A stretch of 42,266 nucleotides of DNA from Pseudoalteromonas sp. NBT06-2 (GCF_002276045.1 NZ_NQMR01000080.1:1-42266), one strand, 5' to 3'; positions 25,025 through 34,980 are shown, counted from the stretch's first letter. Numbers and translations: made by a program. Notes: generated by a model not told the origin, from the letters alone.

Positions 25025-26581
25025 CTATACTTTTATTGTTTTACGGTTGATACCGTATTCTCTTAATTTATTTGCAACCGCGGTATGGCTTAACCCCAAA
25101 CGTTTAGCAAGTTGTCTAGAGCTTGGGTAAGCTGGATACAATTTACGTAGTAAAGTTGATTCAAACCGTTTTACAGCTTGATCTAGGCTCCCTTCAAAAT
25201 CGGACTCTAAATAACCTAAGTCATTTGTAAAACTTGGTAACTGTAAGTGTTCGATACCAAGCTTTTCATCATCTAATAAAGAAACAGCTCTGTATAACGC
25301 GTTTTCTAACTGTCTTACATTACCAGGCCAAGGATATTGTTCTAAAAATGCTAAGCACTCTTGTGTTAACTCTGGAACTTTAACGCCCATTTGATGTGCA
25401 TACTTTTGAATAAAATGATTGGAAAGCGGTGCAATATCAGCTTTTCGATCTCTTAACGGTGCAATATCTAAAGTAAGTACATTAATGCGATAATAGAGAT
25501 CTTCACGGAAAGTGCCTTCTTGCACCATGCCAGGTAAATCTTTTTGTGTTGTGGCGATGATACGAACGTTTACTTTTACTTCATTTTCATCACCAACCCG
25601 ACGAAATGTTCCATCTTGTAAAAATCGTAATAGTTTAGTTTGTAACTGAGTTGACATTTCTCCTACTTCATCTAAAAATACTGTTCCGCCATCTGCTTGC
25701 TCTAAAATGCCACGTTTAGTGATCGGCTCATTAGAATGTTGGCTATAACCAAATAATTCAGACTCTGCAACATTGTCAGGTAAAGATGCGCAAGATAAAG
25801 CCAAAAATGGTTTCATTGAGCGATTTGACGAGAAATGACATGCTCTGGCTAGTAGCTCTTTGCCAGTCCCCGTCTCTCCTAGTATCAAAATTGGCGCTTC
25901 AAGATGAGAAATTCTTTTGGCTTCTCTAACAACTCTACGCATCGCTGTACTTTGGCTTTGTATAGAAGAAAAGCTTTCTTGGCCATAACGTCTAAATACA
26001 CTAACTTGCTGACCTAATCGACTCTGAGATTTAATATTAATCACAGCTCCAGCAAGAATATCTTCACTTGCAGCATCAGGTACTGATATAGGTAATATAT
26101 CTGCAATAAAATCTTCACCTGAAACTTCAACTCTGACTGTTTGACCCAATACCTCATCGCTTTCTAACCAACGATTAAAATTAAATCCTTTTAGTAAATT
26201 ATTAATATTCAGATCTATGACTTCAAATTTATCAATATTTAAATCTCGAGCAGCAGCATCATTACATAAACGCACACTGCCTTTGGCATTTATCGAAATA
26301 ATGCCATCAGGCAATACACTTAATAAGGTTTTAAGTTCATTATGTTCTCGTTCTGATGGCATAAAAGCAGTTGTTTTAACATCTTCGACTCCATCAATAA
26401 GTCTAATTTCAGGCATCAACTTTTGAAAACTTTCAAATTCAATTGGTGGCATTGAAATAAACATTTTACTGTTTATGGCATCAACTTCGATACCTTTTAA
26501 GTCGACTTGATAATTAACTAAAATATTCAATACTTCTTGTGCGATCCCCATGCGATCAGCACAATGAATTTCTAGACGCAT
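25025..26581 (-). CDS. tyrR: Aromatic amino acid regulator TyrR
   Basis: A 518-aa regulator with TyrR architecture. An N-terminal ACT domain (residues 1-70, starting MRLEIHCADRMGIAQEVL) is followed by a PAS domain (about 80-185, LLSVLPDGIISINAKG). An AAA+ domain has Walker A GETGTGKE (235-242) and Walker B GGTVFLDEVGE (298-308). A Fis-type helix-turn-helix lies at the C-terminus (SSRQLAKRLGLSHTAVANKL). The sigma-54 contact loop GAFTGA is absent (SELFGYSQHSNEP there), as is normal for TyrR, which acts on sigma-70 promoters. It controls aromatic amino acid synthesis and transport genes in response to Tyr/Phe/Trp. No clear TyrR box was found near it. Confidence 0.94.
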   Translation of the reverse strand: MRLEIHCADRMGIAQEVLNILVNYQVDLKGIEVDAINSKMFISMPPIEFESFQKLMPEIRLIDGVEDVKTTAFMPSEREHNELKTLLSVLPDGIISINAKGSVRLCNDAAARDLNIDKFEVIDLNINNLLKGFNFNRWLESDEVLGQTVRVEVSGEDFIADILPISVPDAASEDILAGAVINIKSQSRLGQQVSVFRRYGQESFSSIQSQSTAMRRVVREAKRISHLEAPILILGETGTGKELLARACHFSSNRSMKPFLALSCASLPDNVAESELFGYSQHSNEPITKRGILEQADGGTVFLDEVGEMSTQLQTKLLRFLQDGTFRRVGDENEVKVNVRIIATTQKDLPGMVQEGTFREDLYYRINVLTLDIAPLRDRKADIAPLSNHFIQKYAHQMGVKVPELTQECLAFLEQYPWPGNVRQLENALYRAVSLLDDEKLGIEHLQLPSFTNDLGYLESDFEGSLDQAVKRFESTLLRKLYPAYPSSRQLAKRLGLSHTAVANKLREYGINRKTIKV

Positions 26582-26720
26582 AAAACCTCAGAGCTTATAA
26601 ATTACAGATATAGAATCATACTGCAATTTTCATATAAAAAACTAATTTTGTAAAGAATTTTGCACGTTTATATGATTTTTAATTTATTTAATCGAGTAAT
26701 TTGGCTCTTAATACTGAGTT

Positions 26721-28508
26721 TCACTCACTGTGAGATTGAACTTGCCATAAAGCTGCATAAAATCCGTTTTTCTCTAAAAGCGCTTTATGTGTGCCTTGCT
26801 CTTTAATTTGCCCTTTTTCCAAATACAAAATTTCATCTGCATCAACTATTGTTGATAATCTATGCGCGATTACTAAACTTGTATGTCCAGTCGTAATACT
26901 TTTTAACGTTTCCATAATTGCAGCTTCATTATGACTATCTAGTGAAGATGTCGCTTCATCAAAAATTAAGATTGGTGTCTTTTTCAGTAAACTTCTCGCT
27001 ATGGCAACTCTTTGTTTTTCACCTCCTGAAAGTTTTAGACCTCGCTCTCCTACTTGTGTGTTTAATTTGTCAGGTAAAGAACTGATAAAGTGACTCAACT
27101 GTGCATCATTTATAACTGCTTCAACTTCAACATCTGTCGCATCTAACCTACCGTAGCGGACATTTTCTAAGATACTCTGATTAAATAGCACTGTATCTTG
27201 CGGCACAATTGCAATCTGTTTCCTTGTTGATTCTAAAGAGTAATTTTTAATATTTTTCCCACTTAAAGTTATTCTCCCCTCGCTAGCATCATAAAATCGG
27301 TATAACAATTTTGTAATTGTGGATTTTCCTGCGCCACTTGGGCCTACAATCGCTATTTTTTTACCTGCTTCAATTTTAAAATTTAACGCCTTGATAGTTT
27401 GCGGCTTATTTTTATAAGCAAAACTCACATTCTCAAATTGAATATCAGCACTTTCAAGTGTTAAATCCGGTGCATTATCTCTTTCAATAATATTTGATTT
27501 TACAGAGAGTAACTCAAACATATTTTCTATATTTGTTAGGGAACCTTTTATCTCTCGATATACAAATCCTAAAAAATTTAATGGTATGAAGATTTGCATC
27601 ATAAAAGCATTTACTAATACAAAATCTCCCAGAGTCATATGCTTTTGACTTACATCAATAGAGGCTAATGCTAAAGTAGCAGTCATAGCTAATGCGATAA
27701 TCAAGGCTTGCCCACCATTAAGTACAAACAAAGAAAGTCTATTTTTACGTCTTGCTAACTGCCAATTTGCTAAATCTTTATCATATTCATCCTGTTCATG
27801 TTTCTCATTATTAAAGTATTTAACTGTTTCAAAGTTTAATAAACTATCAACAGCACGAGAATTAGATTGATTATCAGCCAAATTGGCTTGCTTAATATAT
27901 TTAATGCGCCAATTTGTTGCTTTAACTGAAAATAAAACATATAAAATAACGGCTGTGATTATAATTAAGGCATATTCAATTCCATAATTGATGCTTAATA
28001 TGCCAATTACAAAACTTAACTCAATTATCGTGGGGCCAATATTAAAAACAAAAAAGCGCATTACAAAACTGATGCCTGATACACCTCTTTCTATATCTCT
28101 GGCCAATCCGCCTGTTTTTCTATTAAGGTGAAAATCTAAATCAAGTTGATGAATATGCGTATAAACCTCAAGGCTAATTCGTCTCATTGCATGCTCTGTA
28201 ACACGACCAAAAAGCACATCTCTTAACTCTGAAAAAAGTACATTAGTTAACCTTACAGTGCCATAGGCTGCAACTAACATTAAGGGCAATGACAATTCTG
28301 GTGATAATAAATTTTGCTGTTCATCAAGTAAATCTACTGTGTTTTTTAATATAAAAGGTAAGTACACGCTAGCCACTTTTGCTAATGCCAAGCATATAAA
28401 TGCCAAAATAATGCGATTTTTATATTCTGTTAGATAAGGAATAACACGTTTGAAAATAGCTAAATTAAAAGTACTCGCAGGATCTGGTGTGGTAAAACCA
28501 TGTTTCAT
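26721..28508 (-). CDS. Atm1-type ABC half-transporter (permease-ATPase fusion)
   Basis: A 595-aa protein with an N-terminal six-helix exporter domain (to about residue 320) and a C-terminal ATPase. The ATPase carries Walker A GPSGAGKST, signature LSGGEKQRVAIARSLLK, Walker B ILIFDEATSSLD and switch His IAHRLST. The N-terminal helix (VASVYLPFILKNTVDLL), NRKTGGLARDIERGVSGISF and KYFNNEKHEQDEYD are typical of the ATM1/HMT1 (ABCB6/7) family, whose members export glutathione conjugates or metal-related compounds. It works as a homodimer. Substrate unknown. It is divergent from the peptide transporter and has no clear operon partner; its end is about 140 bases from the start of tyrR. Confidence 0.85.
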   Translation of the reverse strand: MKHGFTTPDPASTFNLAIFKRVIPYLTEYKNRIILAFICLALAKVASVYLPFILKNTVDLLDEQQNLLSPELSLPLMLVAAYGTVRLTNVLFSELRDVLFGRVTEHAMRRISLEVYTHIHQLDLDFHLNRKTGGLARDIERGVSGISFVMRFFVFNIGPTIIELSFVIGILSINYGIEYALIIITAVILYVLFSVKATNWRIKYIKQANLADNQSNSRAVDSLLNFETVKYFNNEKHEQDEYDKDLANWQLARRKNRLSLFVLNGGQALIIALAMTATLALASIDVSQKHMTLGDFVLVNAFMMQIFIPLNFLGFVYREIKGSLTNIENMFELLSVKSNIIERDNAPDLTLESADIQFENVSFAYKNKPQTIKALNFKIEAGKKIAIVGPSGAGKSTITKLLYRFYDASEGRITLSGKNIKNYSLESTRKQIAIVPQDTVLFNQSILENVRYGRLDATDVEVEAVINDAQLSHFISSLPDKLNTQVGERGLKLSGGEKQRVAIARSLLKKTPILIFDEATSSLDSHNEAAIMETLKSITTGHTSLVIAHRLSTIVDADEILYLEKGQIKEQGTHKALLEKNGFYAALWQVQSHSE

Positions 28509-28813
28509 ATTTATTTCTGCCTATTTTTTATACTTCCTGTGAAAATGGTTAACTACTCAGAGCAGCTAAAGCTTTTACTAATACTGAGGTATATGTATAC
28601 TGCCTTGAAGTAATTTAATTCACATAGCCTCTTTTTATACTTCTTTATCGCTTTTTGATTGTGATAGATGCGTGTACAAAATAGATTATCTGATAATTAC
28701 CGATAAAAAAACACACATGGCCACCCGCTTAATGATAGGTGATTTTCCTTTAATTAAACGAAAGCAATTATAATATACAGGCCAAAACGATAAATTGATT
28801 TAGGAAATTAACA
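28509..28813. other. Divergent intergenic region (ABC transporter / peptide transporter)
   Basis: 305 bases without a gene. TATAAT at 28769-28774 lies about 40 bases before the POT transporter start and could be its -10 element, but the upstream sequence has only weak -35 candidates. No TyrR box or strong hairpin found. Confidence 0.4.
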
Positions 28814-30238
28814 ATGAGTTCGATTCCAAAGACTGGAGATTTTTTAGGGCACCCTAAAGGACTCTTTCTATTGTTCGGCACAGAAATGTGGGAACGATTC
28901 AGCTATTACGGTATGCGTGCAATATTAGTACTGTATTTAGTAGATTTAGTAGAAAGAGGTGGATTAGGGTTTACTCGTGTCGATGCATTAAGCCTATATG
29001 GTACTTTCACAATGTTGGTTTACTTAACACCTTTAGTAGGCGGATGGTTAGCCGATAACATTTTAGGACAACGTAAATCTATTATTATTGGTGGTATTTT
29101 AATGGCCTTAGGCCAATTTACACTGGGTACACCACACGAATTTGTTGCTGGTTTCGAACGTGAGATGTTTTATGCAGGTCTTGCACTATTGATCTGTGGT
29201 AATGGTTTATTTAAACCAAATATATCAACTATGGTTGGCGACTTATATGATGATGGTGATCACCGTCGTGATGGTGCTTTCACTATTTTCTATATGGGCA
29301 TTAACTTAGGTGCAGCTATCGCACCTATTGTTGTTGGTACTATCGCTGAGAAAATAGCTTGGCAATATGGTTTTATTGCCGCTGGTGTTGGTATGATCAT
29401 TTCTGTTATCATGATTCATATACTAGGTAATAAATACTTAGGTAATATTGGTGTTGTTCCTGCTGCTGTTGTATCACAAGAAAACAGTAAATCAGATAAA
29501 AAAGAACCTTTAACTTCTGAAGAAAGAGACCGCATTAAAGTAATCTTTATTATGAGTGCGTTTACTATTATTTTCTGGGCTGGTTTTGAACAAGCTGGTG
29601 GATTAATGAATATTTTCGCAAATGACTATACTGACAGAATGATAGGTGCTTTTGAAGTTCCTGCAAGTTGGTTTCAGTCTGTAAATGCAATTTTCATCGT
29701 TCTTTTTGCCCCTATCATTGCAACTATCTGGGTTAAAATGGGGCCTAATGAGCCGACTTCACCTGTTAAGTTTGCTTTTGGTATGTTTTTCCTAGCAATT
29801 GGTTTTTTATTCATGATTGGTGCAACAATGCAGCAAGGTGGTGACGTAACAGTTAAAACATCTATGTCATGGTTAATTTTTGCATACCTTTTCCATACTT
29901 TAGGTGAATTATGTTTATCTCCTATTGGTTTATCTATGGTTTCTAAACTTGCACCTATGCGTTTAGCTTCAATGCTTATGGGTATCTGGTTCTTATTTAC
30001 TGCAATGGCTAATAAAGTGGCTGCATTTGTAGGTAGTTTCATCGGTGAAGGTGCTGACTCTGTTGATAATGCAATGGCTATCTTTGCTGGTATTGCAATT
30101 ACAGCAACTGTATCTGGTATTATTTTATACCTTATCAGCGGTAAATTAGTTGATTGGATGCACGGTGCAGAAGGTAATACTGAGCACACTGAAGAAGAAA
30201 ATTTAGAAGCAGAATTAGAAATAACTGCTGCGCGTTAA
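28814..30238 (+). CDS. POT-family proton-coupled oligopeptide transporter
   Basis: A 474-aa polytopic membrane protein of the POT/PTR2 (MFS) family. The signature ExxER is present as EMWERFSYYGMRAILVLYL near residues 24-42. GNGLFKPNISTMVGDLY and the PTR2 second motif FYMGINLGAAIAP are clear, and EWxxAGF-type WAGFEQAGGLMNIFA lies in the C-terminal half. It imports di- and tripeptides driven by the proton gradient. The C-terminal tail is acidic (HTEEENLEAELE). GGAAAT lies 6 bases before the ATG. Whether it is DtpA-like or another subtype is not clear. A terminator follows. Confidence 0.93.
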   Translation: MSSIPKTGDFLGHPKGLFLLFGTEMWERFSYYGMRAILVLYLVDLVERGGLGFTRVDALSLYGTFTMLVYLTPLVGGWLADNILGQRKSIIIGGILMALGQFTLGTPHEFVAGFEREMFYAGLALLICGNGLFKPNISTMVGDLYDDGDHRRDGAFTIFYMGINLGAAIAPIVVGTIAEKIAWQYGFIAAGVGMIISVIMIHILGNKYLGNIGVVPAAVVSQENSKSDKKEPLTSEERDRIKVIFIMSAFTIIFWAGFEQAGGLMNIFANDYTDRMIGAFEVPASWFQSVNAIFIVLFAPIIATIWVKMGPNEPTSPVKFAFGMFFLAIGFLFMIGATMQQGGDVTVKTSMSWLIFAYLFHTLGELCLSPIGLSMVSKLAPMRLASMLMGIWFLFTAMANKVAAFVGSFIGEGADSVDNAMAIFAGIAITATVSGIILYLISGKLVDWMHGAEGNTEHTEEENLEAELEITAAR

Positions 30239-30261
30239 AACTAACCAATACAAATAATTAT

Positions 30262-30293
30262 AAAAAACCTAAAGCTTGCCTTTGGGTTTTTTA
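30262..30293 (+). terminator. Terminator of the peptide transporter gene
   Basis: AAAAAACCTAAAG, loop CTTGC, then CTTTGGGTTTTTT. A 13-bp stem with one wobble pair and a T-run, about 24 bases after the stop codon. A clear intrinsic terminator. Confidence 0.88.
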
Positions 30294-30379
30294 TAACTCC
30301 ATAACTCTCTATATGATTCATTGCTATATCTGACATATTAATAACATCTCAGTATAATTACCTTTTGTTGCATGTTAAG

Positions 30380-30408
30380 TTGACATACAATTGCTACCTA
30401 ATGAGAAT
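30380..30408 (+). promoter_or_regulatory. Likely lapD promoter
   Basis: Perfect -35 TTGACA (30380-30385), 17-base spacer, GAGAAT (4 of 6) at 30403-30408. Transcription would start about 10 bases before the GGAA ribosome binding site (30415-30418), giving a short leader. By eye only. Confidence 0.45.
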
Positions 30409-30424
30409 GTAATAGGAAGTGATC

Positions 30425-32377
30425 ATGCCAGATAAATCCAAGCGAGGTACCAGTTTAAAAACGCAAATTTACGGTTTAGTCATTTTTTTAGGTATCATCT
30501 CTTTTATTTGCAGTTTATTAATAAGTGTTGAACATACTAAAGATTATTTAAACGAACAAATGGGGAGCCATGCGCAAGACACTGCGACCAGTTTAGGTTT
30601 ATCTATTTCTCCTTATTTAGATGAAGAAAATATAATAATCGCAGAAACTATGGTATCTGCGATTTTCGACTCTGGTTATTATGCAGCTATGGAATTCACA
30701 ACTATTGAGGGTGATGCATTAATAAGCCGTCACAACCCTAATCAGGTTGAAACTGTTCCCACTTGGTTTATAGATATGTTTGCATTATTTCCTCCTGTAC
30801 GTTCAAGTGAAATAAGTAATGGATGGCAAATAGTTGGAAATTTATCTGTTACAAGTCATGCCGGAGTCTCCTACTTTCAATTATGGCAATATGCTAGTAA
30901 AGCTTTTATCGCTTTTTCTTTTATTCTATTATTTAGCTTAGCTATCGCATACTTCATTCTAAGTGCTGTATTAAAACCATTAGCCATGGTTGAGCATCAA
31001 GCGATATGTGTGTCAAAAAAACAGTTTATTTTAAACCCAGAAAAACCATTCACCAGAGAACTTAAAGTTGTAATAGAAGCATTAAACTCTATGGTTTCTA
31101 ATGTACAAAAAAACTTTGATTCAATGACTCGCCAAGCAGAAAGAATCACTAAAGAAGCTTATTTAGATAAATTAACTGGTCTTGGAAATCGTCGCGCTTT
31201 TGAAAGTCAATTTAATGCAAGCCTATCAGACATATCAGATGACGAATCAGCAACAATTGCATTGATCGAATTGCCGTCATTACAAAAAGTAAATAATGAA
31301 AGTGGTTATCAAGCCGGTGACAAATACGTACTATCTGTAGTAAATGAATTAAAAAATGCTTTTATAGAAATTGAAAATACTAAGATTTACAGAATTAATG
31401 GCGGCAGTTTTATAATAACTATCGCCCAATGCACTTCACTTTGCCAAAATGAAATAAAGACATTAAACAATCAATTTTTATCATTAGAAAGGAGTCATTC
31501 CTCTGATAATTTTGCAAAGCTAGTTGCAACACCATATCAAAATACTGATTCGATGAAAAAATTATTAATTGATTTAGATAACCTAATTACGCAAGATTCA
31601 ACACAATTAAAAATCAAGAAAGCTATTTTCACTGAAAATTCAGGCTTATCTCTCGGGTTACAGGATTGGAAAAATTTAATTAAAAATATAATGAATACCG
31701 GCCATATTCAGTTTTTATATCAGCCAGTAAAAGATATCAATAATATAAATACTTTATATGATGAATTACTCGCAAAATTTTATTTTGAAGACAAAATCAT
31801 TCCTAATAATCAGTTGTTTTCAATGGCTGAACGTTTAAAATTAACTCAAGAATTAGACATCAAGCTCATTACAAACGCAATTAATTTTGTATCTAATGAT
31901 TTAGATAATAAACTTGCGATCAACTTAAGTCAGCAGTCCCTATTTAGTACATCATTTAACCTTTGGTTAAAAAATTTCTTAAATGAGAATGAACATTGTC
32001 GTGACAGACTGATTTTTGAAATAAACGAAACTGCTTTACTCAAAGATATAGAACTAGCAACAAAAAATATCAATTTATTTAAAACCTTAGGTATTAATAT
32101 CTGCATTGAAAGATTTGGTACGAGTTTTACTTCTTTTAAATACTTAAGAGGCTTAGATCTCGACTTTATCAAACTAGACGGTAGCTATATTAAAGATCTT
32201 TTAAATCATACAGAAAATAATTACTACATTCAGGCTGTAAATCAAATTTGTCATAGCCTGGGAATAAAGGTAATCGCTTGCCATATTGAAAGTGATGAAG
32301 TTCTTAACCTAATTAAAGAGCTTGAGTGTGATGCCTGTCAGGGGCAATATATTCAAAAACCAACAGAGTTAATCTAA
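30425..32377 (+). CDS. lapD: LapD-type c-di-GMP receptor with degenerate GGDEF and EAL domains
   Basis: 650 aa from the ATG, preferred over an upstream GTG because GGAAG lies 6 bases before it. Helix about residues 15-35; a periplasmic LapD/MoxY-type domain to about 157, containing NGWQIVGNLSV (W134) and SHAGVSYFQLW; a second helix; HAMP; then GGDEF-like and EAL-like domains. GGDEF reads NGGSF (residues 325-329), the EAL motif reads DELLAKF, and DDFGTG is replaced by ERFGTS, so both enzymatic activities should be lost. In the Lap system c-di-GMP bound to the EAL domain makes the periplasmic domain trap the protease LapG, so that the adhesin stays on the cell. It is convergent with lapG, overlapping its 3' end by 9 bases. 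Confidence 0.93.
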   Translation: MPDKSKRGTSLKTQIYGLVIFLGIISFICSLLISVEHTKDYLNEQMGSHAQDTATSLGLSISPYLDEENIIIAETMVSAIFDSGYYAAMEFTTIEGDALISRHNPNQVETVPTWFIDMFALFPPVRSSEISNGWQIVGNLSVTSHAGVSYFQLWQYASKAFIAFSFILLFSLAIAYFILSAVLKPLAMVEHQAICVSKKQFILNPEKPFTRELKVVIEALNSMVSNVQKNFDSMTRQAERITKEAYLDKLTGLGNRRAFESQFNASLSDISDDESATIALIELPSLQKVNNESGYQAGDKYVLSVVNELKNAFIEIENTKIYRINGGSFIITIAQCTSLCQNEIKTLNNQFLSLERSHSSDNFAKLVATPYQNTDSMKKLLIDLDNLITQDSTQLKIKKAIFTENSGLSLGLQDWKNLIKNIMNTGHIQFLYQPVKDINNINTLYDELLAKFYFEDKIIPNNQLFSMAERLKLTQELDIKLITNAINFVSNDLDNKLAINLSQQSLFSTSFNLWLKNFLNENEHCRDRLIFEINETALLKDIELATKNINLFKTLGINICIERFGTSFTSFKYLRGLDLDFIKLDGSYIKDLLNHTENNYYIQAVNQICHSLGIKVIACHIESDEVLNLIKELECDACQGQYIQKPTELI

Positions 32378-33037
32378 AGAATATAAAGGTGTTCGCAAGG
32401 ATGCGGCACTAAACCGGTTTCTTAATTTATTCCAACTTTGTAACCGACTAGATTTTCCCGCGAGTTTACCTTGTCCTTTAGCTTTGCTTAACCAGAGGTT
32501 TTCACCATTGAAGCTATATATGGGGAGTAAATCTCGTCTTTGAGTAGAAGGTAATATCTTAGGGTTGATATTGTCTAATATAAGTGGAATTGATGAAGGG
32601 GTTTCGTAATAAGCTAGAACCATATGAAATTGTTTCAAGCTAAGTGCTTTAACATAAGTTATCCGTAATTTATTTTCTGGTATACCTAATTCTAATAAAC
32701 TAAAGTATTTGGCAATGCTAAAGTCCTCACAATCGCCTCCATTGACACCTATAAACTCAAGAGGTGTGGCCCAGTAATCTTTTTTTCCCCATAAAAGAAT
32801 ATCATCAACAAAGTTTAACAAATTAAAAAAGCGGTTAACCCTTTTTAACTTATTTAAGTCTGTGGTTAAAGTAGGCTCAGTTAATATTTTCTCCCAAGCA
32901 CGTAACCTTAGGCCCGATCTGGGGCCGTATTTATTTTTCAATTGAATTTCCAGTTTATCCCAATCAAAAGCTTTATTTCCATCAGCCCAAAGTGGTAAAA
33001 CCACACTGAGTGAAATTACAATAAAGCGTTTTATCAT
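32369..33037 (-). CDS. lapG: LapG-type periplasmic cysteine protease
   Basis: A 222-aa exported protease of the bacterial transglutaminase-like family (DUF920). Signal peptide MIKRFIVISLSVVLPLWA; catalytic triad C103 (GGDCEDF), H138 (KQFHMVLAYY) and D155 (LILDNIN). D102 and E104 next to the Cys are the calcium-binding residues of LapG. It cleaves the N-terminal retention region of the giant adhesin and releases it when LapD is free of c-di-GMP. It lies 3 bases after the OmpA-like gene, in the same operon, and is convergent with lapD. The C-terminus is rather basic and Ser-rich (RFSAASLRTPLYSLD). Confidence 0.93.
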   Translation of the reverse strand: MIKRFIVISLSVVLPLWADGNKAFDWDKLEIQLKNKYGPRSGLRLRAWEKILTEPTLTTDLNKLKRVNRFFNLLNFVDDILLWGKKDYWATPLEFIGVNGGDCEDFSIAKYFSLLELGIPENKLRITYVKALSLKQFHMVLAYYETPSSIPLILDNINPKILPSTQRRDLLPIYSFNGENLWLSKAKGQGKLAGKSSRLQSWNKLRNRFSAASLRTPLYSLD

Positions 33038-33040
33038 GTG

Positions 33041-33661
33041 TTAATAACCTTTAACCCTTTCATTTTTTTTATTTTCTGTTGTGAAAATATGCCATCTTAA
33101 AAGATCTTTTTGATTTTTAATTTGTATATAAAGTACCACCCTTCTGTTTTTACTATGGTGTAATTCTGATGCTCCTTGAGTTGCTAATTGACTCTCTCCA
33201 AAAGGGACGGCAGCTAACTTACGTGCATCAACACCATGATTATTAACTAAAAGGCGCTTTACTTCTTTAGCGCGCTTAAGAGAGAGCTGTAAATTATATG
33301 CTTCACTACCAACTGAGCTGGCATGGCCTTCGAGTTCTAGCTTTATTTCATCGGTTCGATTTATCATATCTGCAAGTTTAACTAATTCTCTGTCATACTG
33401 TGGCTTTACAGTTATAGAGTCATTATCAAACAGTATATTCAAATCCATTGTTAACAAAGTATCAGTGACTGTTGGGCAGCCATCATTAGTCACTTGTGCA
33501 CCTTCGAATGTATATGCACATAAATCACGGTCATTGATCACACCATCAGCATCATCATCAGCCAAAGAAACACTTGGTGCAGAACTATAAGTTAAATCAG
33601 GCTGAGAAGAGCATGCTGTTATTAAAATAATTAGACTACCAAATATTACTTTTTTATACAT
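33041..33661 (-). CDS. OmpA-like lipoprotein of the lap/bpf operon
   Basis: About 206 aa from the ATG at 33661, preferred over an upstream GTG that is itself part of the GTGGAG ribosome binding site. The lipoprotein signal MYKKVIFGSLIILITACSSQ has lipobox LITAC. A short acidic thrombospondin-3-like calcium segment (DDDADGVINDRDLC) follows, then an OmpA C-terminal peptidoglycan-binding domain with LEGHASSVGS, NLQLSLKRAKEVKRLL and SKNRRVVL. It probably ties the outer membrane to peptidoglycan. An OmpA-family gene in this position is also known from the Shewanella bpf operon, so it is probably part of the adhesin export or anchoring module. TAATG overlap with the preceding tolC-like gene indicates coupled translation. 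Confidence 0.88.
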   Translation of the reverse strand: MYKKVIFGSLIILITACSSQPDLTYSSAPSVSLADDDADGVINDRDLCAYTFEGAQVTNDGCPTVTDTLLTMDLNILFDNDSITVKPQYDRELVKLADMINRTDEIKLELEGHASSVGSEAYNLQLSLKRAKEVKRLLVNNHGVDARKLAAVPFGESQLATQGASELHHSKNRRVVLYIQIKNQKDLLRWHIFTTENKKNERVKGY

Positions 33662-34980
33662 TATTGTTGGCTCCACTTTTTAGGTTTCTCTACACGTAAT
33701 GATGCAAGCAATTTACCAGTTGAAGCTAAAACACGATATTGTGCTAAAAGTTGCGAATGCTCTACTGATGTATAAGTTTTTCTTGCTTCAAATAATTCAT
33801 TACTTGTATCTAGTAAGTCTAATAAACTACGTTTACCAAGAAAAAACTGCTCTTCATAAATACTTTGAGCCTGTTTTGCAGAATCTACATGGTTTTGTAA
33901 AAATGGAATTTGTTTATTCAAGTAAACCTGTGCTCGCCAAGATAGTTTTGTGCTTTGTAAAACTTGCCTTAACGTTTGAGCATAAATATCTTTACTTTGA
34001 GCTTCTTGATAAGCCGCCTTTAGTTTTCCAGCGCTATCGGCACCACCGGCATATAAGTTATATTTCATTCTTAACATAGCTGTTAAGTCTTCATTATAGC
34101 CTCTAGTACCATCCATATCATTATTATGTGCAGCTCCTACTTCAAAGCTCAATTTTGGATAGAAATTACTATTGCCAATTTCTAATCTTGCCGAAGCAGC
34201 TTGAATATCATTAAAAGCAGAGAGTAGCACTGGATGTCCTTCTCTTGCTATTTCTAGTGCATGATTTAATGACTTAGGAAACATATCAGCATCAGAAACG
34301 GGCCATTTTAAATCCTCAGGTTTTTGATCTACAATGTCTACAAACTTACTCTTTGCGTCAAGTAAATTATGTTCTGACGAAATAACATTAACTTGAGCAC
34401 GCGCTAATCTACCTTCAATTTGCGATAAATCAGCTTTTGACCCTAATCCTTGTGTCACACGGTCATTAATTTGATCATATACTTTTTCATGAGCTTTCAA
34501 ATTCTTTTTTGAGAGACTTAGAATTTTATTCGCCTCTAAAACCCCCAAATATACAGAAGCTACTTTTAGTGCTTGATCTTCTGCTAAACCATACAAAGCA
34601 TATTGCGATGCTGTCGCTTCAAATTTTGTTCTTTTAACATTATCCATCACAGCAAAACCATCAAATATCTTTTGTTTTAGTGATACTGATAGTTCTCCTC
34701 TAGTGAGTTCTCTTGGTGCATCATTGGCCAAACGTGTCGATGGGTTATCAGAGCTTTCATAACCATAGCCAGCTTGTAAATTTACTTGAGGTAAATAACC
34801 ACTTTTAGCAATATCTATATCTTGCTGGTAAGCTTTGTATAAATGAAAAGCTTCCGCTATTTTAGGTTCACTAGATAATGTTTTTTCAACAGACTCTTCT
34901 AGAGATTGTGCTAATATGTTAGTACTCAGCAGACCGCTCATTAAAAATATCGCTGATGTTATTTTTGTTTTATGGAACAT
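33661..34980 (-). CDS. lapE: TolC-family outer-membrane channel (LapE-type)
   Basis: About 439 aa from ATG 34980, preferred over an upstream TTG because AAAGGA lies 8 bases before it and a clean signal peptide follows (MFHKTKITSAIFLMSGLLST, cut near LAQS). The body has the TolC/AggA repeat of two outer-membrane factor domains with long helices: KAYQQDIDIAKSGYLPQVNL, RGELSVSLKQKIFDG, QGLGSKADLSQIEGRLARAQ and, near the end, EEQFFLGKRSLLDLLDTSNE. It forms the outer-membrane exit duct of the type I secretion system with the LapB-like and LapC-like proteins of the same operon. It lies 64 bases after lapC, and its stop overlaps the lipoprotein start. Confidence 0.92.
   Translation of the reverse strand: MFHKTKITSAIFLMSGLLSTNILAQSLEESVEKTLSSEPKIAEAFHLYKAYQQDIDIAKSGYLPQVNLQAGYGYESSDNPSTRLANDAPRELTRGELSVSLKQKIFDGFAVMDNVKRTKFEATASQYALYGLAEDQALKVASVYLGVLEANKILSLSKKNLKAHEKVYDQINDRVTQGLGSKADLSQIEGRLARAQVNVISSEHNLLDAKSKFVDIVDQKPEDLKWPVSDADMFPKSLNHALEIAREGHPVLLSAFNDIQAASARLEIGNSNFYPKLSFEVGAAHNNDMDGTRGYNEDLTAMLRMKYNLYAGGADSAGKLKAAYQEAQSKDIYAQTLRQVLQSTKLSWRAQVYLNKQIPFLQNHVDSAKQAQSIYEEQFFLGKRSLLDLLDTSNELFEARKTYTSVEHSQLLAQYRVLASTGKLLASLRVEKPKKWSQQ

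Noticed and set aside
25700..25780. Missing GAFTGA loop in TyrR as a sign of damage
   Set aside because: TyrR proteins normally lack this sigma-54 contact loop; the rest of the AAA+ domain is intact.
26582..26720. Possible TyrR box (TGTAAAGAATTTTGCA) upstream of tyrR
   Set aside because: The spacing between half-sites is shorter than the 18-base TGTAAAn6TTTACA box and the second half matches poorly.
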